Shown: positions 1 through 10,989 of the stretch, piece by piece
How the letters are laid out: the number at the start of each line of letters is the position of its first letter
How positions within the stretch are numbered: the first letter of the stretch is position 1
Assembly: GCA_037367405.1 (NCBI GenBank)
Contig: JAZKJV010009777.1
Span: 93,358-157,357, forward strand
Reading direction: 5' to 3'
Length of the DNA: 64,000 nucleotides
From: Ottelia alismoides
Lineage: Eukaryota; Streptophyta; Magnoliopsida; Alismatales; Hydrocharitaceae
The notes under the pieces: generated by a model
Database searches by the model: none
Told to the model about the DNA's origin: nothing
What the model saw: only the letters and a program-made list of their open reading frames with translations
Program-made: the position numbers and the translations under genes

Positions 1-450
1 TATTGCAATTAATAAATGATTTACAATTAAAAATAGTGCACAAGGAGCAATCTGTAAATATTTTATGTTTTAGGGCGTGAAAATAACAATTATTTAAAGT
101 GTAAGAGCAAATACTCAATTTATCCCGAAAACTCACACGCAGCACATAAAACAGTACGCACAGGGGTATATATGTAATTACTCAAAACTTTCGCTTCAAT
201 CCATAACCAGTTCAAAGCGTAGGGTAAAATACTGTGCTTTGATCCTCAATCTCTAAAAAGTCAGGGATGATCCTCGAAACCATAAGAAGTTGATATTGGT
301 CTAGCCAGTCTGTACACCAAAAAGCACGTGAAGCTACGCGTGACTGCAACTTAGATGGACTAAAGTACAAATAAGATAACTACACGGTCCTTAATGAAAG
401 AGTTTTTAACTACAGATTACACTTATTGGACTAAAATGAAATAAAATAAA

Positions 451-529
451 GGGATTTTTACACCAGAACCCTGAGTAATTTCACAATTACAATCATAACC
501 CTGCATAATCGTGAATTACACAAGAAACC
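451..529 (+). repeat. Left terminal inverted repeat of the Pack-MULE
   Basis: Pairs with 2257-2336 on the opposite strand with one 1-base indel and a few substitutions. The outer 14 bases GGGATTTTTACACC are identical on both ends, and the block containing CATAACCCTGCATAATCGTG is also identical. Confidence 0.88.
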
Positions 530-679
530 TTAGATAGTCACTATGTCTCACACCTATAACCCTCCGTTAATTTAATGTGTTAACTCAACCACATGAGTGA
601 TTTAATCTAACCAATCTATCATTGAACGGTTAGGATTAGCTAAAATTAAAAAAAGGAAAAATCCTACAAAGGATGGGTG

Positions 680-1350
680 TTCTTGTTGATTTGGATGCAG
701 TGGGGGGCGAGCTTCCAGGAGGGGAACCTTGAGTTCTTGCATGTGGTTCCAGGGGAAGAAGGGACATTTGCTTCACGGGGGAAAGCTTCCACGAGGGGGA
801 GCTCGAGCAGGGGAGGAGAATCTGGATGGGGTTTTGGGGGGCAGGGGAGGAGCTGGGTGCAGTGCTATGGTGTAGTGGGGGTGGGGCATCGTCGGCGGAG
901 GCTGGGCACGGGTTCCATCGGCTGCAGGGGGGGCTCGGAGGGAGGGGGGAGGATTCCGAGCAGGGAGGCTGGGCCCTCGGCTGCGGGGGGGGGGGGGGGG
1001 GGACTTCAAGTTGAAAGGTTGGGTGCAGGGCTCCTCGACGTTGGGAGGTGGGGGTTCGAAGGAGTGTTGCTCCCTCAAAGCTCGACGTTGATGCGGAGGG
1101 AGCTGGGGGTGGGGCTCCACAGTGGCAAGGGTGGGGGTTTGAAGGGCTTGGCGAGGGGTGCTTCGAGTAGGGAGGCTGGCGCGAGGCTCATCGGTGGGCG
1201 GGGGGTGGGGGGTTCGACCAGGAAGGCTTCGAGTATGGAGGTTGGGCGATGGGATCCTGGGCCGCAGGGTTACGGGTGGCAGTTTGAAGGAGGAGCGTTG
1301 CTCCCTCAAAGCTCGGCGCTGGCGACGATGCCGGGGGAAGAGGTGCTCCG
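680..1350. other. GC-rich filler of the Pack-MULE, no recognisable gene
   Basis: Strongly G-rich on the plus strand, purine-biased, with overlapping open frames on both strands that look like low-complexity translation (Gly/Arg-rich on plus, Pro/Arg-rich on minus). It includes an 18-base G run at 985-1002 and an imperfect internal repeat around GTTGCTCCCTCAAAGCTCG (1066-1084 and 1297-1315). Such GC-rich material is typical of sequence acquired by plant Pack-MULEs, but I cannot name a donor gene. Confidence 0.55.
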
Positions 1351-1438
1351 ACGCATGGCCGGGGGGAGAGCGGTGGCCTTGGACAACCTCCGCCTCCCAA
1401 CCCCTTTCAGTTGAACAATGGCATGTTTGCAAACAAGG
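1351..1438 (+). repeat. 88-bp direct repeat, copy 1, upstream of the PGG fragment
   Basis: Nearly identical to 2057-2145. Both include GGAGAGCGGTGGCCTTGGAC and then a CCGCCTCCCAA block, and both end at AACAAGG. The pair brackets the PGG-coding segment. The last 21 bases of this copy supply the first seven codons of the PGG open frame. Confidence 0.85.
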
Positions 1439-1966
1439 GAGAGAATTAGGGAGAAGACGAAGCAACACATCAACTCCATCACATATAGATATGTCCAGAA
1501 CACGACGATCGTGTCCGCACTCATGGCTACCATGACCTTCGTCGCGGCCTTCACCGTTCCAGGTGGCTTCATTAGTGAGAGTGGCAATGCAGACAAAGGG
1601 ACGCCATTGTTGACGCATTACCTGGCACTGAATGTATTCGTGGTCTCCAATGCCATTGCCCTATTTTCCTCGCTATCTGTGACGTTCCTCTGCATCTACG
1701 CTTCGTGGGAGGATATAAACTACTTGATGCATTACTGGGCATCCACTAAGAAGCTCATGTGGTGCGCGTTTGGTGCCTTGAGTGTGACGTTCGCTACAAG
1801 GATGTACGCAGTTCTGGTATCGCATCTTCCATGGCTCGCCATATCGGTATGCGTTCTCTCTTGCATCCTACCACTGTTCATGTATATCTTGGCTCAGTGG
1901 CTGATATTAGGGATGCAAATTCGACTACGCAAGATATTCTTGAAGGATGTGATCAGGGATCTGTGA
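1418..1966 (+). pseudogene. PGG-domain fragment of an ankyrin-repeat membrane protein, carried by the Pack-MULE
   Basis: Open frame of 182 codons with the plant PGG domain: TFVAAFTVPGGF near residues 40-51, then alternating hydrophobic stretches giving four predicted membrane helices (about residues 28-46, 67-93, 107-128 and 132-155) and a basic tail. In complete proteins of this family (the ACD6/ITN1-like group) the PGG domain forms the C-terminal membrane part, after a run of ankyrin repeats. No ankyrin repeats are visible here; the upstream sequence is the GC-rich filler. The start ATG lies in the flanking 88-bp repeat, so it is probably not the native start. The frame is intact from the conserved region to its stop. 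It is best read as a captured gene fragment, possibly transcribed with the element; function is unknown. Confidence 0.75.
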
Positions 1967-2056
1967 TCTTTGGACAGATCGAGCAGATGACAAATAAGGA
2001 TAGGTTATCGTTGGAGTCTTCCTAATTATTATGACCAGCGGTGCGACGATCTTTTT

Positions 2057-2145
2057 ACGCATGGTCGGGGGGAGAGCGGTGGCCTTGGACAACCTCCGCC
2101 TCCCAATCCCTTTCAACTGAACAATGGCATATTTGCAAACAAGGA
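2057..2145 (+). repeat. 88-bp direct repeat, copy 2, downstream of the PGG fragment
   Basis: Second copy of the repeat at 1351-1438, differing at only a few positions. It lies about 90 bp past the PGG stop codon. The two copies in the same orientation suggest the PGG segment was placed between duplicated copies of one filler sequence. Confidence 0.85.
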
Positions 2146-2256
2146 TGAGTTCTAGGGGTATTTTTGTCTTTTTCAACGAAAACTGTTAAATCTAATCGAT
2201 ATCCCAAATATAATATAGCATCGGGTCATGTCATGTAAGAGTTAAGCATTACTCGG

Positions 2257-2336
2257 GGTTTCTCATGTAATTCACGATTATGCAGGGTTATGATTGTAAT
2301 TATGAAATTACTCAGGGTTATGGGTGTAAAAATCCC
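2257..2336 (-). repeat. Right terminal inverted repeat of the Pack-MULE
   Basis: Reverse complement of 451-529, ending GGTGTAAAAATCCC. It is followed at once by the second copy of the 9-bp duplication taaaataaa (2337-2345). Confidence 0.88.
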
Positions 2337-3412
2337 TAAAATAAAATACATGGTAAAAAGGAAATATACCCATGCGAAGCACGTGACGGGTGTGTGGAGG
2401 TCTGACGGCTCTGATGGACTTCTGCAAAGATGATCTGGCGGTCAGAGAATGCCGGGAACGTGCGGTCAGATCTGTTAGGCCAGGTCTGATCTAACGATCT
2501 GCACAGCTGGCTGGAAAGGGCGGCTCATATGGGGCCCAGATCTCATCAGAAAACCAAAGTTTAGGCACGAATAGACGACCCTGATCAAATCCGGAGCTCC
2601 ATCTCCGATTCAAACGGCAAGGGAGGGTGCTGGAAGAACAGGACTCCGGCGAGCTTCACTCGGGCATGTATAGTAATCCAGGGGTCGGATGAACTAGTTG
2701 TGGGTTCCCACACCTTCACGAAGGCATTCTGCATCGACTGGAATCATCAAATAGGCAGGTGAACGGTCAGATGGTTGTGGCAGGGGTAGAGCACCTGGTG
2801 GTGATCCGCCATCTCGAATGGAGCTCAATTTGAACTTCCTTGCACGCACCAGTACATGTAAAGGGTAATAGGACTCGAAGGCATGGCTTCAGTCAGGTTA
2901 CTACATGTAAAAGTAGAGGGAAGTGATGGGAAGAGTGAGTGACGGTCGACGGGAATGAAGGAAGAACGTTGTGCCTAATCTCGCTTATATGAGTGAGGTA
3001 TATGGGGTCAGATTGCATACAGAGGTGGTTCGTGAAGTCGAGTGTCGATCCCTGCGAGCAGAGATGATTGTGGACCTCCGAAAACGGTGGTCGGAGCCAA
3101 GGTGGCACAGATGGGTGATAAGCTAAATCGAAGAGAAAAGAGGAATGGAAATGGAATGGAGGGTGCCTGGGTATCCTACGATGAACGGCGAAGTGTTGCA
3201 GAGGGGAAGGTGAGGTCCTGGCCTCGATTCCGGTGCAGAAGACGGAGGAGGTTGCACGCGGCGAAGCTGCTCCGGCCACGTATGAGCTACAGCCAAATGA
3301 CCACCAAATCTCACTCCCAAAGGGTCTTCGAAGATCCTGTCACGATCATGAAGGTATCTAAGGAGGAATGACATGGCAAGGGACGAGTTGGTGAGACAGG
3401 GAGGCGGAGGAG

Positions 3413-3422
3413 AGTATTTATA
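3413..3422 (-). promoter_or_regulatory. Probable TATA box of the R1 LTR
   Basis: The minus strand reads CTATAAATAC at the edge of the AT-rich to GC-rich change. R2, R3 and R4 have TATA-like motifs at comparable LTR positions. Inferred from sequence only. Confidence 0.45.
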
Positions 3423-4799
3423 GGGGATCTCCAGGGTCTAGAAGGATCGGAGGTGTGTGTGAAACCCTGTAAAGATCCGGCTCCTCCTAGGGATCCGTGA
3501 GGATCACGGATCTTAGGAGAAGGATCGAGCACATAAATCGGGGTGAAAGATGGTCGGACCCGTTTTGGAAAAGGGGAGAAATCTGATCCGGCGACGAGGG
3601 AGTCGGGTCGGGTCTGGAAGAGGGGAGGTTGACCCGGGTTTAACAGGCATGGGTTGACTGATCAGAAAATCTGAAATAAAAAGAATCAAAGAATGGTGAA
3701 AATAAAATATTAAATGAAATAAATTTAAATATAATTAAAATTAAAAATGTTTATTATTTTCAAGCTATTTTTTGTGATTTTTAATCATTTTCATGAAAAT
3801 ATATATACAGTGTATACAGTATGGTGTTATGTATAGGTGTAATATACCTATATATTTTATTCTTTTATTTTTATTTCATTATTTTTACACAAATATTCTT
3901 TAATTTATATTTTATTTACAAAGTAATCTAAGGGGCATGAGATTATTTTTAATTGATTTTTATTATTCAAATATATGTATTAAATAAATAGTTATTATAT
4001 ACAATATATGTATATAAGTGTGGCTTTTGTACAATGAATTTTTTAATTTAATTTAATTTATTTCTATATTTTATATTTTTTTTATTTTTAAGACTATGTA
4101 CAAAGGTTTAAAATACAATATGCACAAATTATGAATTAAAATAATTAAATATAGATATTTACAAGTATAGGTACTTTGTGGCTATACAATGCACCCAAAA
4201 AGCCAATTTCTACCTCATAACTCCAAAATTTATGAAACCACCCTCTTTTGAAAGATAATTTAATTTAGAATCCAATAAAGGTGATTTTGAAAGAATTTGA
4301 GTTCACATGTAGCCGGAAATGATCTTTTAAGTTCTTATTGTGTGGCTTTTCATGAGTGGTGCTATTTGTATTATGTATAACAATTTATTTTACAAGTATT
4401 TTTATTATTTAGAAAATATTTTTATGTGTAACTTTTATTGATAAAATAATTTGATTTGAGTTCTTTTTATAAATGAATAAAATATAGGAATGTTGTATAC
4501 ACAGAGTGCATAGTGATGAATATATAAGGATCCTATCTCCCCCTACTTTATTCCTTATCGATCAGGTCAATAATTGACCTTCTCTCGAGGTTTGGGTTAG
4601 TCTATACATAATTACATCTTTCTTTCCTTATTGTTTTCCCCTTTATTCTTTTATTTTTGGAAAATATGTTTTAGTTATGCAGTATTAACAAGGGTATGCA
4701 CAGTGATAAGTTATTGTATTTACACACATTTATAGATGTTTCTGCTAAAAGATAAAGCTGAAATAAAAGAATAAAGAATGAGAGTCATGTATTCTTTAT

Positions 4800-4818
4800 C
4801 CCCCTATACTTTAACTTT
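4800..4818 (-). promoter_or_regulatory. R1 polypurine tract (plus-strand primer site)
   Basis: The minus strand reads AAAGTTAAAGTATAGGGGG, directly before the 3' LTR. The upstream context GGGACTAGCAAAG is shared with R3 (57361-57376), and GGACTAGCAAAG with R5. Confidence 0.75.
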
Positions 4819-6598
4819 GCTAGTCCCTTAGCAAACACTTGTTTGAAAAAGAAGTGAAACAAAAAGAAAAGGAAAAATCAAAGTTGATTATTAAACTTAT
4901 CTTCGTAAAATTGGAGTATAGAGCTTGGTCGGGCCTTTGGATTATTATTTTGGTGGAACCTTATTGGGAAACGGGTTTAATACTTAACAACCTGCAAGTT
5001 CCACAATTTTATGGTCATGTCTCCTTAACAACCAGGTCAGAACAAGTCTACATAGGCAAACTCTAATTACTATGTATCTTTCCTTGTAATGTGTAAGTGA
5101 TATGTAGCTCCCCACCTCAGAAGTGGCAAAGAAACAGCTTCCCTTAACAAGCTAACTCTAATCCCCCAATCTAACAACTTTTTCCTCGAGGAGCAGGGTA
5201 TTCCCTTTTAAGTTTAAGTACAACCAGTTCAAGAAGCGGGGAAAAGGAGAGCATGGATCGTGGCCAGTGTAGCCACATATACCTTGGATATTAACCATTG
5301 TAGCTAAGTCTCTAGCTGCAATCTTCCTTGAGATGCGACAGTAGAATACATAAGCTTTGCTTATTCAACTATATACACTCCGGCATGTATTTTATTTTCA
5401 ACCAGCCTTGTCCCCTTTTTTGGAGTTTTTGTATTTTTGCACATTTTTACGACATATATATAACATATCTACAAGGTGCAGCATGTACTAAGGAGTTTTT
5501 CTTCTTGAGACAATAGACTATCTCTCTTTTGAAGTTTTATTGCAACTCACAGCATCCTGTCATTAGCCCTCAGTGCTACTAGACCAGGGTGAGGTACATA
5601 TCCCTCCCTAGAGGAGGACGAGAGGCTCCTGCTAACTGTACTACCCTCGTATGCTACTCCAAGCCAACGAATTCTGCCTCCTCACCACCTCATCCGTGTT
5701 GAGCTACGTGTAAGGTGTATGTCCAAGTCAAGTCATTATCTTTAGCATCGTGCGTGCATTGTTAAGTGTTCTACTAGACTAATCAAGATGATATGTGAAC
5801 ATAGTCTAGTGGACTCAAAGAATTAAGTCGCTAGGACCTGAAAAGTCTTAATCCCAATCCTATAAGGTTCCTATGAAGTTAAGTGGATTAAGGTCTTAAC
5901 CACGATCCATTCTTCAATTCTATTCCAGACTAGTTTAAATATCAACCATGATGCTGAAAAATGCATGTGCAAATATTTACAAAAACTCGGTTTGGTGGGA
6001 TTTTTTCAAATTATGCAAGTTTTTATGGAATTTTTGATTTCTTAAGTTTTTATGTATTTTTGAAAATGTAAAAGAAAGAAAAGTTCTTACAAAGATATAT
6101 ACATATTTACAAAAGGATCTGTGTTACAGGTTTTATATAAATAAATGGATTTTAATCCGGCTTTATTAAGGTTTTTTTACTTATAAAGAATTGGGGGTAG
6201 ATTATGGATTTTAATTTACGCATATATATAAGTGGTTTTCATACCCCATAAGTTATTGCATGTGTGACAAAACAATTTTGCAAACATCTTTCAAAATATT
6301 TTTCAATAGATTTTCAAAACTATTTTTACAAACATTTATAAACAAATTTACAAAATTTTTTAACAATTTTGTATATTATGCTTAATTTTGATACAGAAAA
6401 CACTTTACAAGCCTTTTTACAAACAAATCATTTTTACAAAATTTATACAAAAATAATATTTGCAAAACAATTTTCACAAAGCATTTTTCAAAATATTTTT
6501 CAAAACATTTTATTCATATTTTATATAAATAGTAATTGCATTATTAACACACACAAAGTACGAGTTATGGTTAAAGTATATATATAATATATATTACA
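4819..6598 (-). other. R1 non-coding spacer between hairpin modules and polypurine tract
   Basis: No credible open frame. Parts are recognisably shared with the R3 spacer (55783-57371) and the R4 spacer (25496-26776), for example the stretches around AAGAATTAAGTC and GTGGATTAAGGTC at about 5815-5905. The block 6240-6540 is a run of A/T-rich sequence built on variants of CAAAATATTTT. Athila elements often have an envelope-like frame here; none is visible. Confidence 0.6.
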
Positions 6599-6956
6599 CC
6601 CCCTATACTTAGCTTGAACGATCCTCCGAGTGATCAGAGAGCGATAAAGGAAGACATAACTTGTTCTGAGTATAGAGAAGTGAAAAGAATCTTATACTAC
6701 AATGACTCAAAATAATGAAAGATAAAATCAAGAGAAGTCAGTGATTCTCCCCTATACTTAGGATCAAGTGATCCTAAGAGTAGAATACTACACACAAAAG
6801 GGGAAATCCGAGGAGTAGAATGTACATATATTACCTCTCCTATACTTAGGATAAAATATCCCTAAGGATAAGAAGAAAAAGTAGAGGTCATAGAAAAATG
6901 GATAATCGCAGGTCTAATACCCCCTATACTTAGGATAAAGTGCATCATAAGTATAG
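6599..6956 (-). repeat. R1 array of four hairpin/polypurine modules
   Basis: Four units on the minus strand, each a stem-loop whose 3' arm ends in a copy of the polypurine tract: 6599-6677 (long imperfect arms), 6749-6783 (arms around CTATACTTAGGAT), 6839-6870 (weakest G run) and 6920-6956. Equivalent arrays occur in R3, R4 and R5. Confidence 0.7.
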
Positions 6957-7189
6957 TAAAATCATAAGATGGATATGGGGTATTAAACAAAATGAATGAT
7001 ATAGACAACATGGATCTATACATGGGTAGAGTGGAGATGAAAATCAGGTATGAGATGCAGGTGATGTGAGTCAAGGAACACATCTCATACAAAATGAATA
7101 GGGGCAACGTCAACGGTCGTAGGATCATGATCAAGATACGACTTCTAGTGTTGACCATTGACTCGAAAGGTGGACTCAGAAGACAACTC

Positions 7190-8297
7190 ATATATATCGA
7201 TGCTACCGTTGTCGTGCCCCTTTCTGACCAGGTATGGCCCTTTCCATTTACTCTTTAATTTCCCCGGAAATAATCTTAATCGTGCATCAAATAGCCATAC
7301 TCTCTGCTTGGGATCAAACTACTTATGGTTGATGTGAGAATCATGACATATTTCCACTCTAACCTTATATTGCAGGCTACTTGAGAAGGTTGTGTCTCTC
7401 AACTCCTCTAGGGCTACCAGTTCTACTCTCCTTTGATCTCCTACGCTCTCAGAATCCAATAATATCTCAGTAACTTCCCCTAGTGACTTATTCTTGATCT
7501 CCACGGGTAAGTGGCATGGCTTGCCATAAACGAGTTGAAAAGAAGATGTACCCAAAGGTGTCATGAAAGAAGTCCTACGGCTCACAATACCGAGTCCAAA
7601 AGCCAAGACCAATCCTTTCGGTCTGGGCGAACGACCTTCTGCATAATAGCCTTAATCTCCCTATTTAAAACCTCGGCAAGACCATTCGTTTGTGGATGAT
7701 ATGATGTGGCAACTCTATGATCAATGATGAACTCGTTAGCAATGGCCCCTACCTTGTCATTGATAAAATGAGTCCCCCATCAGAAATCAAGACTCTAGGT
7801 ACCCCAAACCGTGATATGGTATTCTCCCTCAAAAATTCGCAAATGGTCTTTACATCTGCGGCTCGGGCAAGGATGGCCTCAACCCAACGACTCGCATAAT
7901 CCATATCTAACAAAATGTACTCAAATCCCTGACTCTTAGGGGATGGACCCATGAAATTGATGCCACATGCGTCAAAAACCTCACAGAAGTGAATGGGCTG
8001 CATTGGCATCATATCTCTCTTTCCACAAGTGCCCATCCTCTAGCAGTCAGTATACCTCTTCACAAATTCATATGAATCCTTGAAGAGGGTAGGCCGCCAA
8101 AGGCCGGATTGGAGAACCTTCTGCTGTGTCTGTCTCCTAGAGTGATGTCCTCCTGCCTCAAGCTTGTGGCAATAGGTGAGGACGTTACGGTGCTCCTCCC
8201 GAGGAATACACCGACACCAGATACTACCCCCCCACCCTTCGTAGTAGGGGGGGATCCTCCCAGTGATACGACTTGGCCTTTGCGAGGAAAGTCTCAA
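7190..8297 (-). pseudogene. R1 integrase remnant
   Basis: Broken over several frames. In order are a zinc-binding segment ([13 protein letters not shown], 8040-8297, then TDC), the catalytic core (7749-8036, with FGVPRVLISDGG) and the C-terminal region (7319-7612, with [10 protein letters not shown]). The core has GINFMGP where R3 and R5 have GIDFMGP, so the first catalytic aspartate is replaced by asparagine. The closest relative in the window is the R3 integrase. Non-functional. Confidence 0.85.
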
Positions 8298-8341
8298 GTC
8301 GATGCATGGGCCAACCTTGTTGATGCTTCGTATGGGAATAT

Positions 8342-9620
8342 CTATGTGATAGGTGTGGTCATATCATGATCCTCAAGATGCTCTAATTGGGAGAGGTGAT
8401 CCGCCACCACATTCTTGACTCTAGCTTTATCCTTAATCTCAATATCAAACTCTTGGAGTAGAAGTATCCATCTAGTCAATCTGGATTTGGCATCCTTTTT
8501 GACCATTAGGTACCGATGGCGGTGTGATCTGTATAGATAGTCAAGATTGAAACTTATCCAGAGCAAACACTTTAACACCTCCTTCTCAGTCACAGTGTAG
8601 TTCCATTGAGTGGCATCCAAAGTTCGGCTAGCATAGTGTATGGAAAATGGCACATTATCCCTCCTCTGCCAAGCACATCCCCTACGGCAAAATTGGAAGC
8701 GTCAGTCGTGATCTTGATTGAGAGAAACCAATCAGGTGTATGAAGGATAGGAGCCTGAACAACCAAATTCTTGAGAGTGTCGAAAGAGGAAAGACATGTA
8801 TCATCTACAAGGAACTAGTGTCTTTCATGAGCAAATTAGTCAGTGGTCATGCAATACAACTGAAGTCTTGTAGGAACCATCGGTAGAAACCGACATGCCC
8901 TAAAAAAGACTGCAGCTGTCTCATATTGGACGGTGGAGTGAGCTTCTTGATGATACCCACCTTGGCCGGATCAACCTCCATGCCCCTGTTGGAGATGATG
9001 TGACCAAGGACCATCCCTTGAATCATCATGAAATGACTCTTCTCCTAAGATAAGACTAGGTGAACCTCAATGCAGCGTTGAAGTACTCGGTCTATGCAAG
9101 CAAGACAAGCATCAAACCCATCGCCGTAGACCAGAAAGTCATTCATGAAGACCTCTAAACAATCGCACACCATGTCCGAGAAGATGGAAAGCATATACCT
9201 TTGGAATGTAGCTGGGGCATTACATAATCTAAAGGGCATCACGTCTAAAAGCATATGTTCCGAACGGACAAGCGAACGTCGTTTTTCTCGTAGTCTTTGG
9301 GTGCTATGGCCACCTGATTGTATCCCAAGTACCCGTCAAGAAAATAGTAGTGACTCTTTCCAGTTAACCTCTCAATGATCCGATCAATAACTGGTAGTGG
9401 GAAGTGATTATTCTTGGTGGCCTGATTCAATCGTTTGTAGTGATACTTGTAGTTAACTCCTCTCCAGACTCATTCACTACTGTAGTGATACTTGTCTTCT
9501 TGGGTACCACATGTAACGGACTAACCCATTTGGAGTTGGATATGGGGTAGATAAAATTGATGCTCACCACTTAGATATTTCCTTCATGACTATATCTAAA
9601 GATTCAGGTTCAGTCTATGC
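8342..9620 (-). pseudogene. R1 reverse transcriptase and RNase H remnant
   Basis: Pieces in several frames give FPLPVIDRIIERL and GYNQVAIAP (9245-9430), MPFRLCNAPATFQR and VFMNDF (9045-9254), LGHIISNRGMEVDPAK and SFLGHVGFYRWF (8847-9029), then RNase H with KKDAK, LLLQEFDIEIKDK and VADHLSQLE (8342-8653). The polymerase motif is FMND rather than FMDD, losing a catalytic aspartate. Several frameshifts separate the pieces. It resembles the R3 copy most. Confidence 0.85.
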
Positions 9621-10150
9621 TGAAACTCATGCGATGGCTTGGTGTGATCTCCAAGATATATATGCAGGAGAATAGGGCCAGACTTATCCCCTGGAGATCA
9701 GCTATGGTTCATCCAATTGCCTTGCAATTTCTTTCAAGAACCTCCATCAATTGAGATTCTTGGTCTTCAATCAAATCCAATGAGATAATGATTGGGAACA
9801 TTTTTGGCTCATCCTAAAGGAATCTTTACTTCATGCTCTGCAATAAGATCTTCAGTTAAGGCATGTGGGAGATGACAGATCTGGCATCTGAAAAGTCTGA
9901 GTGAAGGCTGCCAAATCTGCATGTGAGAACTCTCGCGTAATCAGTGAATCTGATGAAGACAACCCTGCTGGTCTATGTATCAACTATACTGGATGAATCT
10001 CCACCCCAGATGTAGGCTCTATGGACATCAGACACGGTAAATAAACCTCGAAATCCTGCCAATAAAGATCAGTGTCTGAGCTTGAGGGATCTGAATCAGA
10101 ATCACAGTAAACATACTATGCTTCACTAGCCAAATCACAATAATCAGCCT

Positions 10151-10949
10151 CTAAGGTGTCATTAGTGTGTCCTTCGGACTCTCATCTGTTGGCATCTGTA
10201 ACTCTGCATAATATGAAGGTGTGACAAGAGCTCGACAAATCGAGTCTGTCCAAATGACTTCATCATCTATAATCACAACATCACACTCATGGTGGACATA
10301 TAGCTTTGAATTTTTCATTTGCTCTGGACTCTGCTCGGAGCAAGATGAATCTATGGCTCTCAATTCCTTAATCGTCTCTATTTGTATACTTTCACCCTAG
10401 CCGCGAAAGTATACCTTCCCGCTATCATGATTGGACACTGCCTTGGTTGTGCCCAAGAAGGGTCATCATGAAATGATGGGGGTATGCCACGCATTCAGGG
10501 ATCTCCATGTCCAACATAACGAAGTCCATAAGGAATTTTAGGCCCTATATTGTGATGACAATGTCCTTTAATAACCCCCTTGGCCTCTTGACAGATCGAT
10601 CTATAAATTGAAGAACTGTCATGCTCTGTATAAGATGACCAAACTCAAATCGATCGAGTAAGGCAGCCGGAAGGAGGTTGATCGAGGATTTGCTGTATAA
10701 TAGAGTATGATCGAACCGCTGCCCATGGATGTGGCATCTGACATATGGATCCCCTGCATCAGGTCTCTTGGCTGGCAATCGGTTATGGATGGCCAAGCAA
10801 GTGGCACAAGTGAGCACATGGATTTCTGCATTGTGAATTCGCCTCTTCTTCCTACGGATGGTGGTCTTCTCTATGAGGTTCTCTTGGAAAAGAGGGATGT
10901 GCTCAAGTGCCTCCTGAAGAGTCATTTGGATTTGAAATCTATCTATCAT
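10151..10949 (-). pseudogene. R1 retropepsin-like protease and acidic linker remnant
   Basis: The open piece 10545-10949 aligns with the R3 protease: IQMTLQEALEH, then NRLPAKRPDAGDPYVR, then LLYSKSSINLLPAALLDRF, then DRSVKRPRGLL. The active-site motif DSGSS of R3 has become YSKSS, so the catalytic aspartate and glycine are both lost. The piece 10151-10363 matches the acidic linker between protease and RT (IIDDEVIWTD; R3 has ITDDEAVWED). Inactive. Confidence 0.82.
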
Positions 10950-10989
10950 CTGCTTGTTGAACTCTATTTGTTGTCTCTTTTTGGGATTT

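Larger units (their letters stand above)
451..2336. mobile_element. Mutator-like (Pack-MULE-type) non-autonomous DNA transposon
   Basis: Ends are terminal inverted repeats of about 80 bp starting GGGATTTTTACACC (left 451-529, right 2257-2336, about nine in ten bases identical by eye). It is flanked by a perfect 9-bp target duplication taaaataaa at 442-450 and 2337-2345. Long terminal inverted repeats plus a 9-bp duplication are the hallmark of the Mutator superfamily. No transposase is present. The interior holds a GC-rich filler (about 680-1350) and a PGG-domain coding fragment (1418-1966), as in Pack-MULEs that carry host gene pieces. It sits in the R1 LTR, so it inserted after R1. Confidence 0.85.
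1..4799 (-). repeat. R1 3' LTR (partial, interrupted by a Pack-MULE-like element)
   Basis: Read on the minus strand, this begins directly after the polypurine tract at 4800 and has the same composition profile as the R3 LTR: an AT-rich opening, long A/T-rich stretch (about 3660-4500), GC-rich middle with a TATA box (about 2400-3650), then a moderately AT-rich tail continuing to base 1. The first 300 bases on the minus strand match the opening of the R2 LTR (for example GGAATAAAGTAGGGGGAGAT, also at 12421-12440). The canonical TG start is mutated. The left end lies outside the window. The segment 451-2336 is a later insertion. Confidence 0.78.

Noticed and set aside
677..1618. Long frames on both strands (245 codons plus, 281 codons minus) in the Pack-MULE
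   Set aside because: Overlapping frames in a G-rich tract with repetitive composition; typical of chance frames lacking stop codons.
1418..1966. Functional host PGG gene
   Set aside because: Lacks ankyrin repeats and native start, and lies between terminal inverted repeats of a DNA transposon inside an LTR.
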